In this document: positions 27,710 to 37,027 of the stretch, piece by piece
Layout: each line of letters begins with the position of its first letter
Position numbering within the stretch: the first letter of the stretch is position 1
Origin: Parvibaculum sp.
Lineage (GTDB): Bacteria > Pseudomonadota > Alphaproteobacteria > Parvibaculales > Parvibaculaceae
Direction of reading: 5' to 3'
DNA length: 64,000 bases
Assembly (NCBI RefSeq): GCF_019635935.1
Contig: NZ_JAHBYN010000001.1
Coordinates: 496,001-560,000, forward strand
Translations under genes and position numbers: made by a program
Notes under the pieces: model-generated
Database searches by the model: none
Seen by the model: the letters and a program-made list of their open reading frames with translations, nothing else
Told to the model about the DNA's origin: nothing

Positions 27710-28516
27710 ATGACCGAAGATGAAAAGACCCGCCATGTCGCGGCGGTCGAGGCCCACGGCTACACGATCGTCGAAAACGCGATCGAGCCCGCCCTGATCG
27801 ACGAGTTGAACGAGACATTGCTGCGCCTCGAACGCGACATGAACGTCGTGCCGGCGAAAAACACCTTCGAGGGCCACAAGACCGTCCGCATCTACAATTT
27901 GCTGGCGCTCGCGCCCGTCTTCCAGCGCATTCCGGTCCACGCAAACGTCCTGCCCGTCATCGAAGGCGTGCTCGACGAGGGCTGCCTCGTCTCCTCGCTC
28001 TCCTCCATCTCCATCGACCCCGGCGAAACCGGCCAGCCGATCCATGCCGACGACCAGGTGATGCCGGTGGCAAAACCGCACGCGCCTTTCGTCTGCAATT
28101 CGATGTGGGCGCTGACCGACTTCACCGAGGAAAACGGCGCGACGCGGATCATTCCCGATACGCATAAATGGGACCGCTCGCCCACCTACGGCCAGCACTA
28201 TGACAGCATCCCGGCCGAAATGCCGAAAGGCTCGGTGCTGATCTGGCATGGCAGCCTCTGGCATGGCGGCGGCGCCAACAAGTCGGACGCGCGCCGCGTC
28301 GGCATCGCGATGAATTACTGCGCCGGTTACATCCGCCAGCAGGAGAACCAGCAGCTTGGCATTCCGCTCGACCTCGTGAAATCCTTCGAACCGCGCCTGC
28401 GCGACCTTTGCGGTTTCGGCACCTATCAAAACCTGATCGGCCACATCGACAAGAAGACGCCGGCGCAGCGCCTGCTTGGTGAGCATCGCGATTTCAAGTC
28501 GATCTGGGATGCCTAA
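27710..28516 (+). CDS. Phytanoyl-CoA dioxygenase-family (PhyH) oxygenase
   Basis: 268 residues. Fe(II)/2-oxoglutarate oxygenase of the PhyH superfamily. The facial triad is HxD in GQPIHADDQVMP and the distal His in LWHGGGANKSDARRVGIAMNYC, whose Arg binds 2-oxoglutarate. The start at 27710 has GGGAGAG upstream. It lies 82 bp after the TPR oxygenase on the same strand. Substrate unknown; PhyH relatives hydroxylate acyl-CoAs and other lipophilic or amino-acid substrates. Confidence 0.9.
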   Translation: MTEDEKTRHVAAVEAHGYTIVENAIEPALIDELNETLLRLERDMNVVPAKNTFEGHKTVRIYNLLALAPVFQRIPVHANVLPVIEGVLDEGCLVSSLSSISIDPGETGQPIHADDQVMPVAKPHAPFVCNSMWALTDFTEENGATRIIPDTHKWDRSPTYGQHYDSIPAEMPKGSVLIWHGSLWHGGGANKSDARRVGIAMNYCAGYIRQQENQQLGIPLDLVKSFEPRLRDLCGFGTYQNLIGHIDKKTPAQRLLGEHRDFKSIWDA

Positions 28517-29235
28517 CGCTTGAGGCCGTCGAGAAGTGCCGGCAGCGCAACGATGCTCTCGATCACATGATCGGCGAAGGGCGCCAGATCGTCATGCGCG
28601 CTGGTGCCGGTCAGCACACCGATATTGAGCCCGGCCCCGGCGCTGCGCCCCATCTCGAGGTCGTGCCTGTTGTCGCCGACGACAGCGATCTGATGCGGCG
28701 CGAGCCCCGTCGCGGCGCAAAAGGCAAGCGCCATGCCAGGCCCCGGCTTTTGTCCATGTCCGCTGTCATAACCGGCCGAAAAATCGACCAGCGTTCCGAT
28801 GCCGAACCGTTCAAGCGTCGCGCGCGCCGATGCTTCGACGTCGTTGGTCGCAATGCCGAGCGTCAGCCCGCGTCCGCGCAATCCACCGAAGAATGCCGGC
28901 AGGTCGGTCACCGGCAGTGAACGCTCCGGCGCCAGCCGCGTAAACAAGTCATCCATCTCCGCGATCAGCGCCGCCCGCTCCCACCCGCCTGCTATCGCCA
29001 GCCATGCGTCGGCAAGACCGAACGTGTCGCCGCCGCCGGCGATGCTGCCGGGCCTGATCCTGTGGCACGACGTGTCGTAGCCGATCGCTTCGAGCAATTC
29101 GGGCACAAGGTCGCGCTGCCCGCGCGCGGCCGCCTCCGCGGCCTCCACGAGGATCGGCGCCCATGTGCCGTGATATTCGAAAAGCGTCCCGTCCTTGTCG
29201 AAAAGCACGCCGCGCAAGCCATCCGCCGCGCTCAT
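28513..29235 (-). CDS. HAD-superfamily phosphatase (phosphoglycolate phosphatase-like)
   Basis: 240 residues. HAD motif I is VLFDKDGTLFEYHGTW with the nucleophile Asp. Motif II is LGIATNDVEAS. The motif III Lys lies in SGHGQKPGPGM and motif IV is VVGDNRHDLEMGRSAG. Substrate not readable; Gph-like by length and cap. Its ATG overlaps the nitroreductase stop as ATGA, so translation is probably coupled. Its 3' end overlaps the PhyH gene by 4 bp, convergent. Confidence 0.88.
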   Translation of the reverse strand: MSAADGLRGVLFDKDGTLFEYHGTWAPILVEAAEAAARGQRDLVPELLEAIGYDTSCHRIRPGSIAGGGDTFGLADAWLAIAGGWERAALIAEMDDLFTRLAPERSLPVTDLPAFFGGLRGRGLTLGIATNDVEASARATLERFGIGTLVDFSAGYDSGHGQKPGPGMALAFCAATGLAPHQIAVVGDNRHDLEMGRSAGAGLNIGVLTGTSAHDDLAPFADHVIESIVALPALLDGLKR

Positions 29236-29882
29236 TCCGCTTTCCCCGGCCACACCGAGACGATTTCCGACAGCACCGGGCGCGGACGCTCGTCCTTCGC
29301 CACGCTCTCGCTGCCGAGATAGATGAAGCCGGCGACGCGCTCATTGTCCTTCAGCCCGAGCGCCTGCCCGATTTCGGGATCGAACGCATACCATTCGGTC
29401 AGCCACTGCGCGCCATATCCAAGCGCCGTTGCCGCGACCAGCATGTTCTGGCAGACGGCGCCCGCCGACAGCAATTGCTCCCATTCGGGTATCTTGATCC
29501 CCGGCGTCACCCGCGAGATCACCGCCACAACGGTCGGCGCGCGCAGGAAGCGGCCCGCCTCGAACTCGATCTGGTCGTCCCCCGCATTCGGCTGCACCCG
29601 CGCGTAAACCTCGCTCAGGATCGCGCCGAAGGCACGCCGCGCCTCGCCTTGGAAAACGACAAACCGCCACGGCGCGAGCTTGCCGTGATCGGGCACCCGC
29701 GCGCCGATGCGCAGGATCGTTTGCAGCTCCGTCGCGTCGGGCCCCGGCTCGACCATGGTCAGCGCCTTGGTCGAGCGGCGCGTCAGCAGCAATTCGATGG
29801 TTTCGGGCGAGCGGGCCAAGGCGGCATCCTTTGCATGAACGGGCGTCTGAAACGGCAGCGCCCGCCTCCTACTTAGGTCCAT
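29232..29882 (-). CDS. Nitroreductase-family flavoprotein (YdjA-like)
   Basis: 216 residues. FMN-dependent NAD(P)H oxidoreductase. LLLTRRSTKALTMVEPGPDA is the FMN-phosphate-binding RRS region, ILRIGARVPDHGKLAPWRFVV the core, and the ALGYGAQWLTEWYAFDPE helix follows. The start at 29882 is the only ATG before the conserved core; an AGGAGG occurs just inside the frame rather than before it. First gene of a two-gene unit with the HAD phosphatase (ATGA overlap). Confidence 0.88.
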   Translation of the reverse strand: MDLSRRRALPFQTPVHAKDAALARSPETIELLLTRRSTKALTMVEPGPDATELQTILRIGARVPDHGKLAPWRFVVFQGEARRAFGAILSEVYARVQPNAGDDQIEFEAGRFLRAPTVVAVISRVTPGIKIPEWEQLLSAGAVCQNMLVAATALGYGAQWLTEWYAFDPEIGQALGLKDNERVAGFIYLGSESVAKDERPRPVLSEIVSVWPGKAE

Positions 29883-29978
29883 CGCTTTACAGGGGCAAGG
29901 CCATCGGCCACCATCGTTCCGGGGTGGGGAGGAAAATTGCGGCCGGGGCAACCGCCAGAACATCGAAACCTGACCGTT

Positions 29979-30755
29979 ATGGCGCTCGTCGTCGCTTTCT
30001 CGCTTGCCGCGGGAAATGCGCAAGGCGGCGGCTGGCCGCTTGCGCCCGGCACCGGCGAGTTGATCGTGCCCGTGACTCACATGAGGGCCGGCGAACGATA
30101 TGACGGCAGCGGCAAAAAGCAGTGGAAGCCGCGCTACACGAAAATCGAAGTCGCGCCCTATGCCGAATACGGATTGACCTCGCGCCTGACGCTGACCGGC
30201 GAAGCCGCCTGGGCGGCCGACAAGACCGATTTCTTCGGCATGAACTTCCGCGAAAACGGAATGACGCGCATCAAGGCCGGCGCGCGCTATGCGCTCGGCA
30301 CATGGGCCGGCACGCACTTCTCGGTACAGCCGCTGGCAACGCTGCATCTTGCAGGCGCCGCAAACGATCCCGCCGCAACGGCCAAAGGCGACATCGATGC
30401 CGAAATGGTGCTTGTCGTCGCGCGCAATGAAAAGCTGTTCGGCATCGACGCTTTCTCGGTGCAGGAGATTGCCTGGCGCTACCGCGATAGCGGACGGCCC
30501 GACGAAGTCCGCGCCGACATCACCTTCGGCGCAAAGCCCTGGCCCGGCATCATGCTCCTGGCAAAGAGCCTCAACACCGCCGCACTATCTTCCACTGCCG
30601 CGGGAGACTCCTACCAGTCGGGCAAGCTTGCGCTGTCGCTGGTCCACGACGTGGCGCCCGGCTTGGCAATCGAAGCCGGCATGGAACATTCAGTCTTCGG
30701 CCGCGACGCCATCGCCGAGCGCACGCTCCGCTTCGCCGTCTGGCGCCGCTTCTAG
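29979..30755 (+). CDS. Putative outer-membrane beta-barrel protein
   Basis: 258 residues. N-terminal signal peptide (MALVVAFSLAAGNAQ). The mature part is built of alternating amphipathic strands such as YTKIEVAPYAEYGLTSRLTL and MTRIKAGARYALGTW, and ends in LRFAVWRRF, an aromatic C-terminus usual for barrels inserted by the Bam complex. No specific family recognised; strand spacing would suit a small pore or transporter-like barrel. The last 66 bp overlap the 3' end of the convergent gene on the other strand. Confidence 0.7.
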   Translation: MALVVAFSLAAGNAQGGGWPLAPGTGELIVPVTHMRAGERYDGSGKKQWKPRYTKIEVAPYAEYGLTSRLTLTGEAAWAADKTDFFGMNFRENGMTRIKAGARYALGTWAGTHFSVQPLATLHLAGAANDPAATAKGDIDAEMVLVVARNEKLFGIDAFSVQEIAWRYRDSGRPDEVRADITFGAKPWPGIMLLAKSLNTAALSSTAAGDSYQSGKLALSLVHDVAPGLAIEAGMEHSVFGRDAIAERTLRFAVWRRF

Positions 30756-32519
30756 GTCGTTGCGCGGAAACGCCGTTGCATCGGCCGCCGCAACGCTCTC
30801 CTCTCGCGCCGCCAAAGCCCTGAGTGCCGCCATCGCGTCGGTGTCGGGCGGTGCGTCCTGTCCGCTGCCCGGCGCACGGGCCCTGAGATCGGCGAGCGAA
30901 AATCCCATGCGCGCATCGTAGGTGCGGTCGGTCTGGTTTCTGAGCCGCTGCTGCGCGTCATACCAGGAAAGTTTTGTCTCTCCGTCGGGACAGGTCGCAA
31001 GTTCGGCCTCCGAGCGCGCGCCCCAGCGCAACTCGGGGCAATGATGCGGATCGAACGAAAAATCGAAAACGCGCGCCCGCGCCTCGTCGAAACTCAACAC
31101 CCGCTCCGAACCATCGCTTGCGACATAGGACACTTTACAGGCATCTGCTTCTTCCCGGTAAGCCTGCTTCAGATCGCCGGCAAGGTCCGCGCCCGCATAG
31201 TCGAGCTTTTCGTCGCCGGCTTCCGCCATCGCGACAAAACGCACCACCTGATCGCGCAATTCGGCGAAGGAGGCTTTCAGCCGTGCATCGCGCGACGGCG
31301 TCGAATAGGTTTCCCAGTCGCCATGCGTGCCATAGATATTGTCGGGCAGGCGCGGCGGCTGCGGCCGCTGGTGAAGCCCGGCCTTGACCGCGATATCGAC
31401 CGAGATCGCGCGGTAGTAGAGATCGTCGCAGAGCTCGCGCACCATCGCCCGCGTTTCGACGATGGGATCGTAGGTCACGTCGCGCCCGGCAACGGCCTGC
31501 CGCACATAGTCGTAATAGTCGAGCCGCTCACCCTGATAGACGAAAGCCGCCGCCGACCAGCTCTTCGGCCGCGGGTTTTCGGTGCCGTAGAATTGTTCGT
31601 CCGACCAGTCATCAAGCGCGTCGTCGCCGGCCAGCACGACGCGCCCGCCATACCACGTGCCGTCGGCGCCCTGTTGCGCGCCGGCAAGCTTCATCGGCCG
31701 CCAGTTCTTGAAGCCCGCCCCCATCGGCGGTGACGCGCGTACGAAGCGCTTGCCATAGCTGCCGCGCGTCAGCGAATTGTCGGGATGCGTGTCGATGAAG
31801 CGGATGCGCCCCTCGTCATCGACGCTGTAGACGACGGCAACGTGACCGTTCGGATCGTAGATCACGGTGCCCGGCCGGACGCTGTCCTTCTGCAGTTTCA
31901 CCGGATAGAAGTCGAAAAGCTCTCCCCGCGCGGGCTCCGGCGCGAAGCGGAACATCGCGCTCGAGACGATGTTGTTGACGGTGTTGAGCACCGTGCGCGC
32001 ATTCGGAAACGCGCCCTCGGCGCGCGGCACGACGTCGGTGCGCCGCACCGCGTAATTGCCATAGCGCGAATAACGGAGATCGCGCGATTGCCCGACCGGC
32101 GCGACGCCGCTGACATAGGAAAACGGCAACCCGTTCTTCCACGCAAAATAGGCGCGCAGCGCATAAGGCAGGTCGGCGCAATCGGCATAGAAGTACATGC
32201 CCTTCGGGTCGCTCGCCCGGTAGATGTTCCACGGGCCCTTCAGGCATTCGTCATAGGTGCGGCAATTGCTGTTGCCGATCGCCGCCACGAACTCGCCGAA
32301 GGCGCGCTCGTCGCGTTCGGTCCATTGAAGCCGTGTGATGCGCCAGCGAAATCCCTCCGGCGTTCGCGTCAGCGACGGATCGACATGCTCGCCGCCGCTG
32401 GCAACCGGCGCCATCGTCGCCGTGTCGACCGACGCATGAATCTCCGCACCCGCCCCGCCGGCGCCGAAGGCCAGCCCGGCCGCAACCAGCGCGCCCGGCA
32501 TCCATTTCCGAAAATTCAT
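30690..32519 (-). CDS. Exported protein of unknown function with NlpC/P60-like features, 609 aa
   Basis: Signal peptide MNFRKWMPGALVAAGLAFGAGG, cleaved near AGA-EI. Unrecognised overall. The region 105-250 shows a Cys in FYADCADLPYALRAYFAWKNG (C114), a His in DPNGHVAVVYSV (H226) and an Asp in RFIDTHPDN (D243). That order resembles the Cys-His-Asp arrangement of NlpC/P60 and other papain-fold peptidoglycan peptidases. The C-terminal 300 residues are helical and charged with several Cys. The start at 32519 has GGAGCC upstream. Its 3' end overlaps the convergent barrel gene by 66 bp. Function open. Confidence 0.75.
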   Translation of the reverse strand: MNFRKWMPGALVAAGLAFGAGGAGAEIHASVDTATMAPVASGGEHVDPSLTRTPEGFRWRITRLQWTERDERAFGEFVAAIGNSNCRTYDECLKGPWNIYRASDPKGMYFYADCADLPYALRAYFAWKNGLPFSYVSGVAPVGQSRDLRYSRYGNYAVRRTDVVPRAEGAFPNARTVLNTVNNIVSSAMFRFAPEPARGELFDFYPVKLQKDSVRPGTVIYDPNGHVAVVYSVDDEGRIRFIDTHPDNSLTRGSYGKRFVRASPPMGAGFKNWRPMKLAGAQQGADGTWYGGRVVLAGDDALDDWSDEQFYGTENPRPKSWSAAAFVYQGERLDYYDYVRQAVAGRDVTYDPIVETRAMVRELCDDLYYRAISVDIAVKAGLHQRPQPPRLPDNIYGTHGDWETYSTPSRDARLKASFAELRDQVVRFVAMAEAGDEKLDYAGADLAGDLKQAYREEADACKVSYVASDGSERVLSFDEARARVFDFSFDPHHCPELRWGARSEAELATCPDGETKLSWYDAQQRLRNQTDRTYDARMGFSLADLRARAPGSGQDAPPDTDAMAALRALAAREESVAAADATAFPRNDLEAAPDGEAERALGDGVAAED

Positions 32520-32673
32520 TCTGGAGGCTCCACCGGCATCCAAATCAGCACCCCGCACCGCGATTTAACCATAAGCCGCCGTGGCCTGTCAGTCACAATC
32601 GGATGGCGGGCGCAGAACGAATCGCAGGGAGCCGCCGGTCAGACGGCCCCCTGCCCGATGCCGAATCGAAACC

Positions 32674-34632
32674 TCACCGCAGGTCCGGCGGCGTCGCCTC
32701 CTCGACAAGCGCCTTGATCGCCGCTTCGAGCGGCAGCGTTTCCTGCTGCTGCGAACCGAGACGCCGGATCGACACCGTGCGTTCTTCGGCCTCACGGCGT
32801 CCGGCAACGAAAATCGCCGGCACCTTGGCGACCGAATGTTCGCGCACCTTGTAGTTGATCTTCTCGTTGCGAAGATCGATCTCGACGCGCAGTCCCGCCG
32901 CCCGCATCGCCTGCAGCATTTCTTCCGCATAGGGATCGGCGTCCGACGTGATCGTCGTCACCACTGCCTGCACCGGCGCCAGCCAGAGCGGGAAACGGCC
33001 CTCGTAGTTCTCGATCAGGATGCCGATGAAACGCTCCATCGAACCGAGGATCGCCCGGTGCAGCATCACCGGACGGTGCCGCGCGCTGTCCTCGCCGATA
33101 TAGGAAGCGTCGAGCCGTTCCGGCAGCACGAAGTCGAGCTGGATCGTGCCGCATTGCCATGTCCGCCCGATCGCATCCTTCAGGTGGAACTCGAGCTTCG
33201 GTCCATAAAACGCGCCCTCGCCCGGCGCCACCGTGTATTCGAGCCCGGCCGCCTCCACCGCATCGGCCAGTCCCTTCTCGGCCCGGTCCCACACCGCATC
33301 CTCGCCGGCGCGCACATCCGGCCGCGTCGCCAGCCGCACTTTCACCTGGTCAAAGCCGAGGTCGCGATAGACGCTGAGCAGCAATTCGCAAAACGCCACG
33401 CTCTCCGCCGTGATCTGGTCCTCGCGGCAGAAGATATGTGCATCGTCCTGCGTCATCTGCCGCACGCGCATCAGCCCGTGCAACGCCCCATGCGGCTCGT
33501 TGCGGTGGCAGCAGCCGAATTCCGCCATCCTGAGCGGCAGGTCGCGATAGGATTTGACGCCCTGCTTGAAAATCTGCACATGCGCCGGGCAGTTCATCGG
33601 CTTGATCGCCATCAGCTTGGCCTTTCCGCTCAGCACCGGCGCTTCTTCGTCCGTGGACGGAATTTCGTCCGGCACCACGAACATGTTCTCGCGGAATTTC
33701 GACCAGTGGCCCGACTGCTCCCAGAACTTCGAGTCGAGAAGCTGCGGCGTCTTGACCTCCAGATAGCCGGCGGCGTCGATGCGGCGGCGGATATATTGTT
33801 CCAGCGCCTGCCAGATGCGATAGCCCTTGGCGTGCCAGAACACCGAGCCTTGCGCTTCTTCCTGCAGATGAAAGAGCTCCATCTCGCGGCCGATCTTGCG
33901 GTGGTCGCGGCGCTCGGCCTCTTCCACCATCGTGAGATACGCCTTGAGGTCGTTGTCGTTGGCCCAGCACGTCCCGTAAATGCGCTGGAGCATTTCGTTG
34001 CGGCTGTTGCCGCGCCAATAGGCGCCGGCAAGCTTCGTCAGCTTGAACGCCTTGCCGAGCTTGCCCGTCGAAGGCAAATGCGGCCCCCGGCAGAGATCGA
34101 GCCAGTTGCCCTGCCGGTAGATCGACACATCCTCGCCCGCCGGAATGCTCTCGATGATTTCGGCCTTGTAGTGCTCGCCGATCTTCTTGAAATGCGCCAC
34201 CGCGTCGTCGCGCTTCCACACTTCGCGCGTGATCTTCTCGTCGCGGTCGACGATCTCGCGCATCCGCGCCTCGATCTTTTCGAGGTCTTCGGCCTTGAAG
34301 GGCTCGGCGCGCGCGAAGTCGTAATAGAAACCGTTCTCGATCACCGGCCCGATCGTCACCTGCGTGCCCGGAAAAAGCTCCTGCACGGCCTCGGCCATCA
34401 CATGCGCCGCGTCGTGGCGCAGCAGGTCGACGCCGTCCGCCGTCTCGCGCGTCACGACTTCGATTGCCGCGTCGCGGTCGATCACCGTCGCAAGGTCCAT
34501 CATCTTGCCGTCGAGCTTGACGGCGATCGCCTTCTTGGCCAGCGACTTCGCAATGCTTTCGGCAAAGGCGAGCCCGTCCAGCGGTTTTTCATGTTCACGA
34601 ACGGAACCGTCGGGAAGTTTCAGCTTGATCAT
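32674..34632 (-). CDS. thrS: Threonyl-tRNA synthetase
   Basis: 652 residues, full length. N-terminal TGS domain ([20 protein letters not shown]). The editing domain has [12 protein letters not shown] (H73, H77) and [10 protein letters not shown]. The class II core has [20 protein letters not shown] and motif-2-type [20 protein letters not shown]. The C-terminal anticodon-binding domain starts near [15 protein letters not shown]. The start at 34632 is the conserved MIKL. It lies 10 bp after yidD on the same strand. Confidence 0.97.
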   Translation of the reverse strand: MIKLKLPDGSVREHEKPLDGLAFAESIAKSLAKKAIAVKLDGKMMDLATVIDRDAAIEVVTRETADGVDLLRHDAAHVMAEAVQELFPGTQVTIGPVIENGFYYDFARAEPFKAEDLEKIEARMREIVDRDEKITREVWKRDDAVAHFKKIGEHYKAEIIESIPAGEDVSIYRQGNWLDLCRGPHLPSTGKLGKAFKLTKLAGAYWRGNSRNEMLQRIYGTCWANDNDLKAYLTMVEEAERRDHRKIGREMELFHLQEEAQGSVFWHAKGYRIWQALEQYIRRRIDAAGYLEVKTPQLLDSKFWEQSGHWSKFRENMFVVPDEIPSTDEEAPVLSGKAKLMAIKPMNCPAHVQIFKQGVKSYRDLPLRMAEFGCCHRNEPHGALHGLMRVRQMTQDDAHIFCREDQITAESVAFCELLLSVYRDLGFDQVKVRLATRPDVRAGEDAVWDRAEKGLADAVEAAGLEYTVAPGEGAFYGPKLEFHLKDAIGRTWQCGTIQLDFVLPERLDASYIGEDSARHRPVMLHRAILGSMERFIGILIENYEGRFPLWLAPVQAVVTTITSDADPYAEEMLQAMRAAGLRVEIDLRNEKINYKVREHSVAKVPAIFVAGRREAEERTVSIRRLGSQQQETLPLEAAIKALVEEATPPDLR

Positions 34633-34642
34633 TGTCTTTCTC

Positions 34643-34960
34643 TCAATGCGTTCCGTGCGTGCATTCCGACGGCGCCGGCGGCATCCGCCAGCGCCCGTAT
34701 CGCCACGGCGCCCAGAAGGGCTGGCTCTCCAGCCGCTCCGGCACCGGGTCGAACCCGTGGCTGCCCCAGGGGTGGCACCGCGCGATGCGCGCAAGCCCCA
34801 TCCAGAAACCGCGCCACGCGCCATGCCGCTCCATCGCCTGCAGGGTGTAGTCCGAGCAGGTCGGCAGATGGCGGCAGGAGGGGCCCAGCAGCGGCGAAAT
34901 GAACCACTGATAGAACCGGATCAGGCCGCGCATCGGGAGCGAAAGGAGGTCGCGCCGCAT
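34643..34960 (-). CDS. yidD: Membrane protein insertion efficiency factor YidD
   Basis: 105 residues. The family core is complete: [22 protein letters not shown], then [22 protein letters not shown] and [14 protein letters not shown]. YidD is a small membrane-associated protein helping YidC-mediated insertion. It is more often found with rpmH-rnpA-yidC; here it precedes thrS, an arrangement seen in some Alphaproteobacteria. A GTG at 34987 is an alternative start. Confidence 0.92.
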   Translation of the reverse strand: MRRDLLSLPMRGLIRFYQWFISPLLGPSCRHLPTCSDYTLQAMERHGAWRGFWMGLARIARCHPWGSHGFDPVPERLESQPFWAPWRYGRWRMPPAPSECTHGTH

Positions 34961-35061
34961 GGGAAACCACGTCGTTATGACACGCACTTGTTAGCTTTTA
35001 ATCGGAGGGCGCACAACCGAGGCGGAAACCGCCACGTCTGCGATCCGATTGATTCGTCTGG

Positions 35062-35100
35062 AAAAAAGCCGCCCGGGCGGAAACGCGGGAGCGGCCGGGC
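35062..35100 (-). terminator. Putative terminator after the cysS/Fe-S scaffold genes
   Basis: On the minus strand a GC-rich self-complementary stretch (CCGCCCGGGCGGC) is followed by six T residues (35062-35067 as A on the plus strand). A GCCCGG...CCGGGC pairing can also form. It lies just past the scaffold gene stop. Confidence 0.5.
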
Positions 35101-35107
35101 CCGGCGC

Positions 35108-35623
35108 TCAGGCGGCCGGGCCGGTTCTAGTGGCGGTGCCGGTCTGCGCGGCAGTCCCACTCCCCCGTTTGGCGGCCCCCTGCTTCGCAGCAAGCGCGGT
35201 CTCCACCGCCTCTTCCACCGCATCGAACACCAGCAGCGTCGAGGCATGGCGCGCCTTGTAGTCGCGCACCGGCTCCAGCACTTCGAGGTCTTTCCACTTG
35301 CCGCCGAATATCTCGCGCGGTGGCGCGGCGCCCTCTTTCAGCATCGCCCGCATCGCGGCGCCGACTTCGTGCAGCTCGGCGGCGCTGGCGCCGATCACAT
35401 GCCGCGCCATGATCGACGACGACGCCTGCCCCAGCGCACAGGCTTTCACATCCGCGCCGTAAGCCGCGACCTTGTCGCCTTCGAGCCGGACATCGACCGT
35501 CACCTTCGAGCCGCAAAGCTTCGACACCGCCGTCGCCGAGGCGTCGGGCGCGGACAAGCGCTCGCTGAACGGAATATCCGAAGCGAGTTCGAGAATGCGC
35601 TTGTTGTAGATCTCGTTGAGCAT
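35108..35623 (-). CDS. SUF-type iron-sulfur cluster scaffold (NifU/IscU-like)
   Basis: 171 residues. Fe-S assembly scaffold fold: ALGQASSSIMARHVIGASAAEL is the IscU-like core helix, with the cluster Cys in AVSKLCGSKVTV and ADVKACALGQA, and a third ligand position replaced. Homologues are annotated as SUF-system NifU-like scaffold proteins in Alphaproteobacteria. The C-terminal 30 residues are a disordered Ala/Gly/Thr tail. Its ATG directly follows the cysS stop (TAG-ATG), so translation is probably coupled. Confidence 0.85.
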   Translation of the reverse strand: MLNEIYNKRILELASDIPFSERLSAPDASATAVSKLCGSKVTVDVRLEGDKVAAYGADVKACALGQASSSIMARHVIGASAAELHEVGAAMRAMLKEGAAPPREIFGGKWKDLEVLEPVRDYKARHASTLLVFDAVEEAVETALAAKQGAAKRGSGTAAQTGTATRTGPAA

Positions 35624-37027
35624 CTAGCCCGCCACTCTCCAGCTTGTGCCTTGCGGTCCATCTTCGATGGCTACGCCCATATCGGCAAGCGCGCCGCGGA
35701 TGCGGTCGGCCTCGGCGAAATCCTTGGCCTTGCGCGCCGCATTGCGCGCCGCGATCAGCCGCTCGACCTCATCCCCATCGATATGGGAAGCCGCCCCCGC
35801 CCCTGCAAACCAGGCCTCGGGCGTCATTTCGAGCAAGCCGATCAGCCGCCCCGCGCCGATCAGCGCCGCCTTGAGCTGTGTGCGCGTGCCGGGATCGGTC
35901 GCCGTGTTGGCCTGCTTTGCGAGATCGAACAGCACCGCCAGCGCTTTCGGCGTGTTGAGGTCGTCGGTCAGCGCCGCCATGAACTCGTCCGGCGCCGCGT
36001 CGTTGGTCGGCTCGGATTTGACGTCGGCCAGCCCCTTGAGCGCGCCGTAAAGCCGGTCGAGCATGCGCTTGGCCTGCGCCAGCCCCTCTTCCGTCCAGTC
36101 GAGCGGCTGCCGGTAATGCGCGTTCAAAAGCGCCAGCCGGATCGCCTCACCGGGCGCCTGGCCGATCAGATCGTGCACCAGCAGCACATTGCCGAGCGAC
36201 TTCGACATCTTCTCGGCCCCCATGTTGACGAAGCCGTTATGCAGCCAGAACCGCGCCAGCGGCACACCATGCGTGCATGTCGATTGCGCCAGCTCGTTCT
36301 CGTGATGCGGGAACTGCAGGTCGATGCCGCCGCCATGAATGTCGATGGTCGTCCCGAGATGCTTCTCGATCATCGCCGAGCATTCGATATGCCAGCCGGG
36401 CCGCCCGCGTCCCCAGGGGCTGTCCCAGCCGGGCTGGTCGGGCGTACTCGGCTTCCACAGCACGAAATCCGCCGGGTCTTTCTTGTAGGGCGCCACTTCC
36501 ACCCGCGCGCCCGCGATCATGTCGTCGCGGTCCCGCCCCGACAGCTTCCCGTATCCGGCAAAGCTCGGCACATGAAAGAGCACATGCCGCTCCGCCGCAT
36601 AGGCGTTGCCGCTGGCGATGAGGCGCTCCATCATCGAAATCATTTCAGCGACGCTCTCCGTCGCCTTCGGCTCGAGGTCGGGCCGCAACACGCCGAGCAC
36701 ACCCATGTCGTCGCGATAGATCTGCGCGTATTTCTCGGTCACGACCGAAATCTCGACGCCCTGTTCTTTTGCGGCGGCGATGATCTTGTCCTCGATATCG
36801 GTGATGTTGCGCGCATAGACGACATGCGGGTAAAGCCGCCTGAGCAGCCGCGCCAGCACGTCGAACACGACCGCCGGCCGCGCATTGCCGATATGGGCGT
36901 GGTTGTAGACCGTCGGCCCGCACACATACATCGTCACGCGGTTGGGGTCCGCGGGCTCGAAGACTTCCTTCTTGCGCGTCAGCGTGTTGTAGAGGACGAG
37001 CTTGTGTCGGTTGGGTTGGGCGTTCAT
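35624..37027 (-). CDS. cysS: Cysteinyl-tRNA synthetase
   Basis: 467 residues, full length. The class I signature reads [16 protein letters not shown] and the KMSKS loop is [15 protein letters not shown]. The zinc site begins with [10 protein letters not shown] and continues with [13 protein letters not shown] and [11 protein letters not shown]. The start [10 protein letters not shown] at 37027 is the only reasonable one; upstream in-frame sequence is Arg/Pro-rich and lacks a ribosome site. Leads directly into the Fe-S scaffold gene. Confidence 0.96.
   Translation of the reverse strand: MNAQPNRHKLVLYNTLTRKKEVFEPADPNRVTMYVCGPTVYNHAHIGNARPAVVFDVLARLLRRLYPHVVYARNITDIEDKIIAAAKEQGVEISVVTEKYAQIYRDDMGVLGVLRPDLEPKATESVAEMISMMERLIASGNAYAAERHVLFHVPSFAGYGKLSGRDRDDMIAGARVEVAPYKKDPADFVLWKPSTPDQPGWDSPWGRGRPGWHIECSAMIEKHLGTTIDIHGGGIDLQFPHHENELAQSTCTHGVPLARFWLHNGFVNMGAEKMSKSLGNVLLVHDLIGQAPGEAIRLALLNAHYRQPLDWTEEGLAQAKRMLDRLYGALKGLADVKSEPTNDAAPDEFMAALTDDLNTPKALAVLFDLAKQANTATDPGTRTQLKAALIGAGRLIGLLEMTPEAWFAGAGAASHIDGDEVERLIAARNAARKAKDFAEADRIRGALADMGVAIEDGPQGTSWRVAG

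Noticed and set aside
32581-34902. 773-codon plus-strand open frame
   Set aside because: Antisense to thrS and yidD, both unmistakable; composition typical of a shadow frame.
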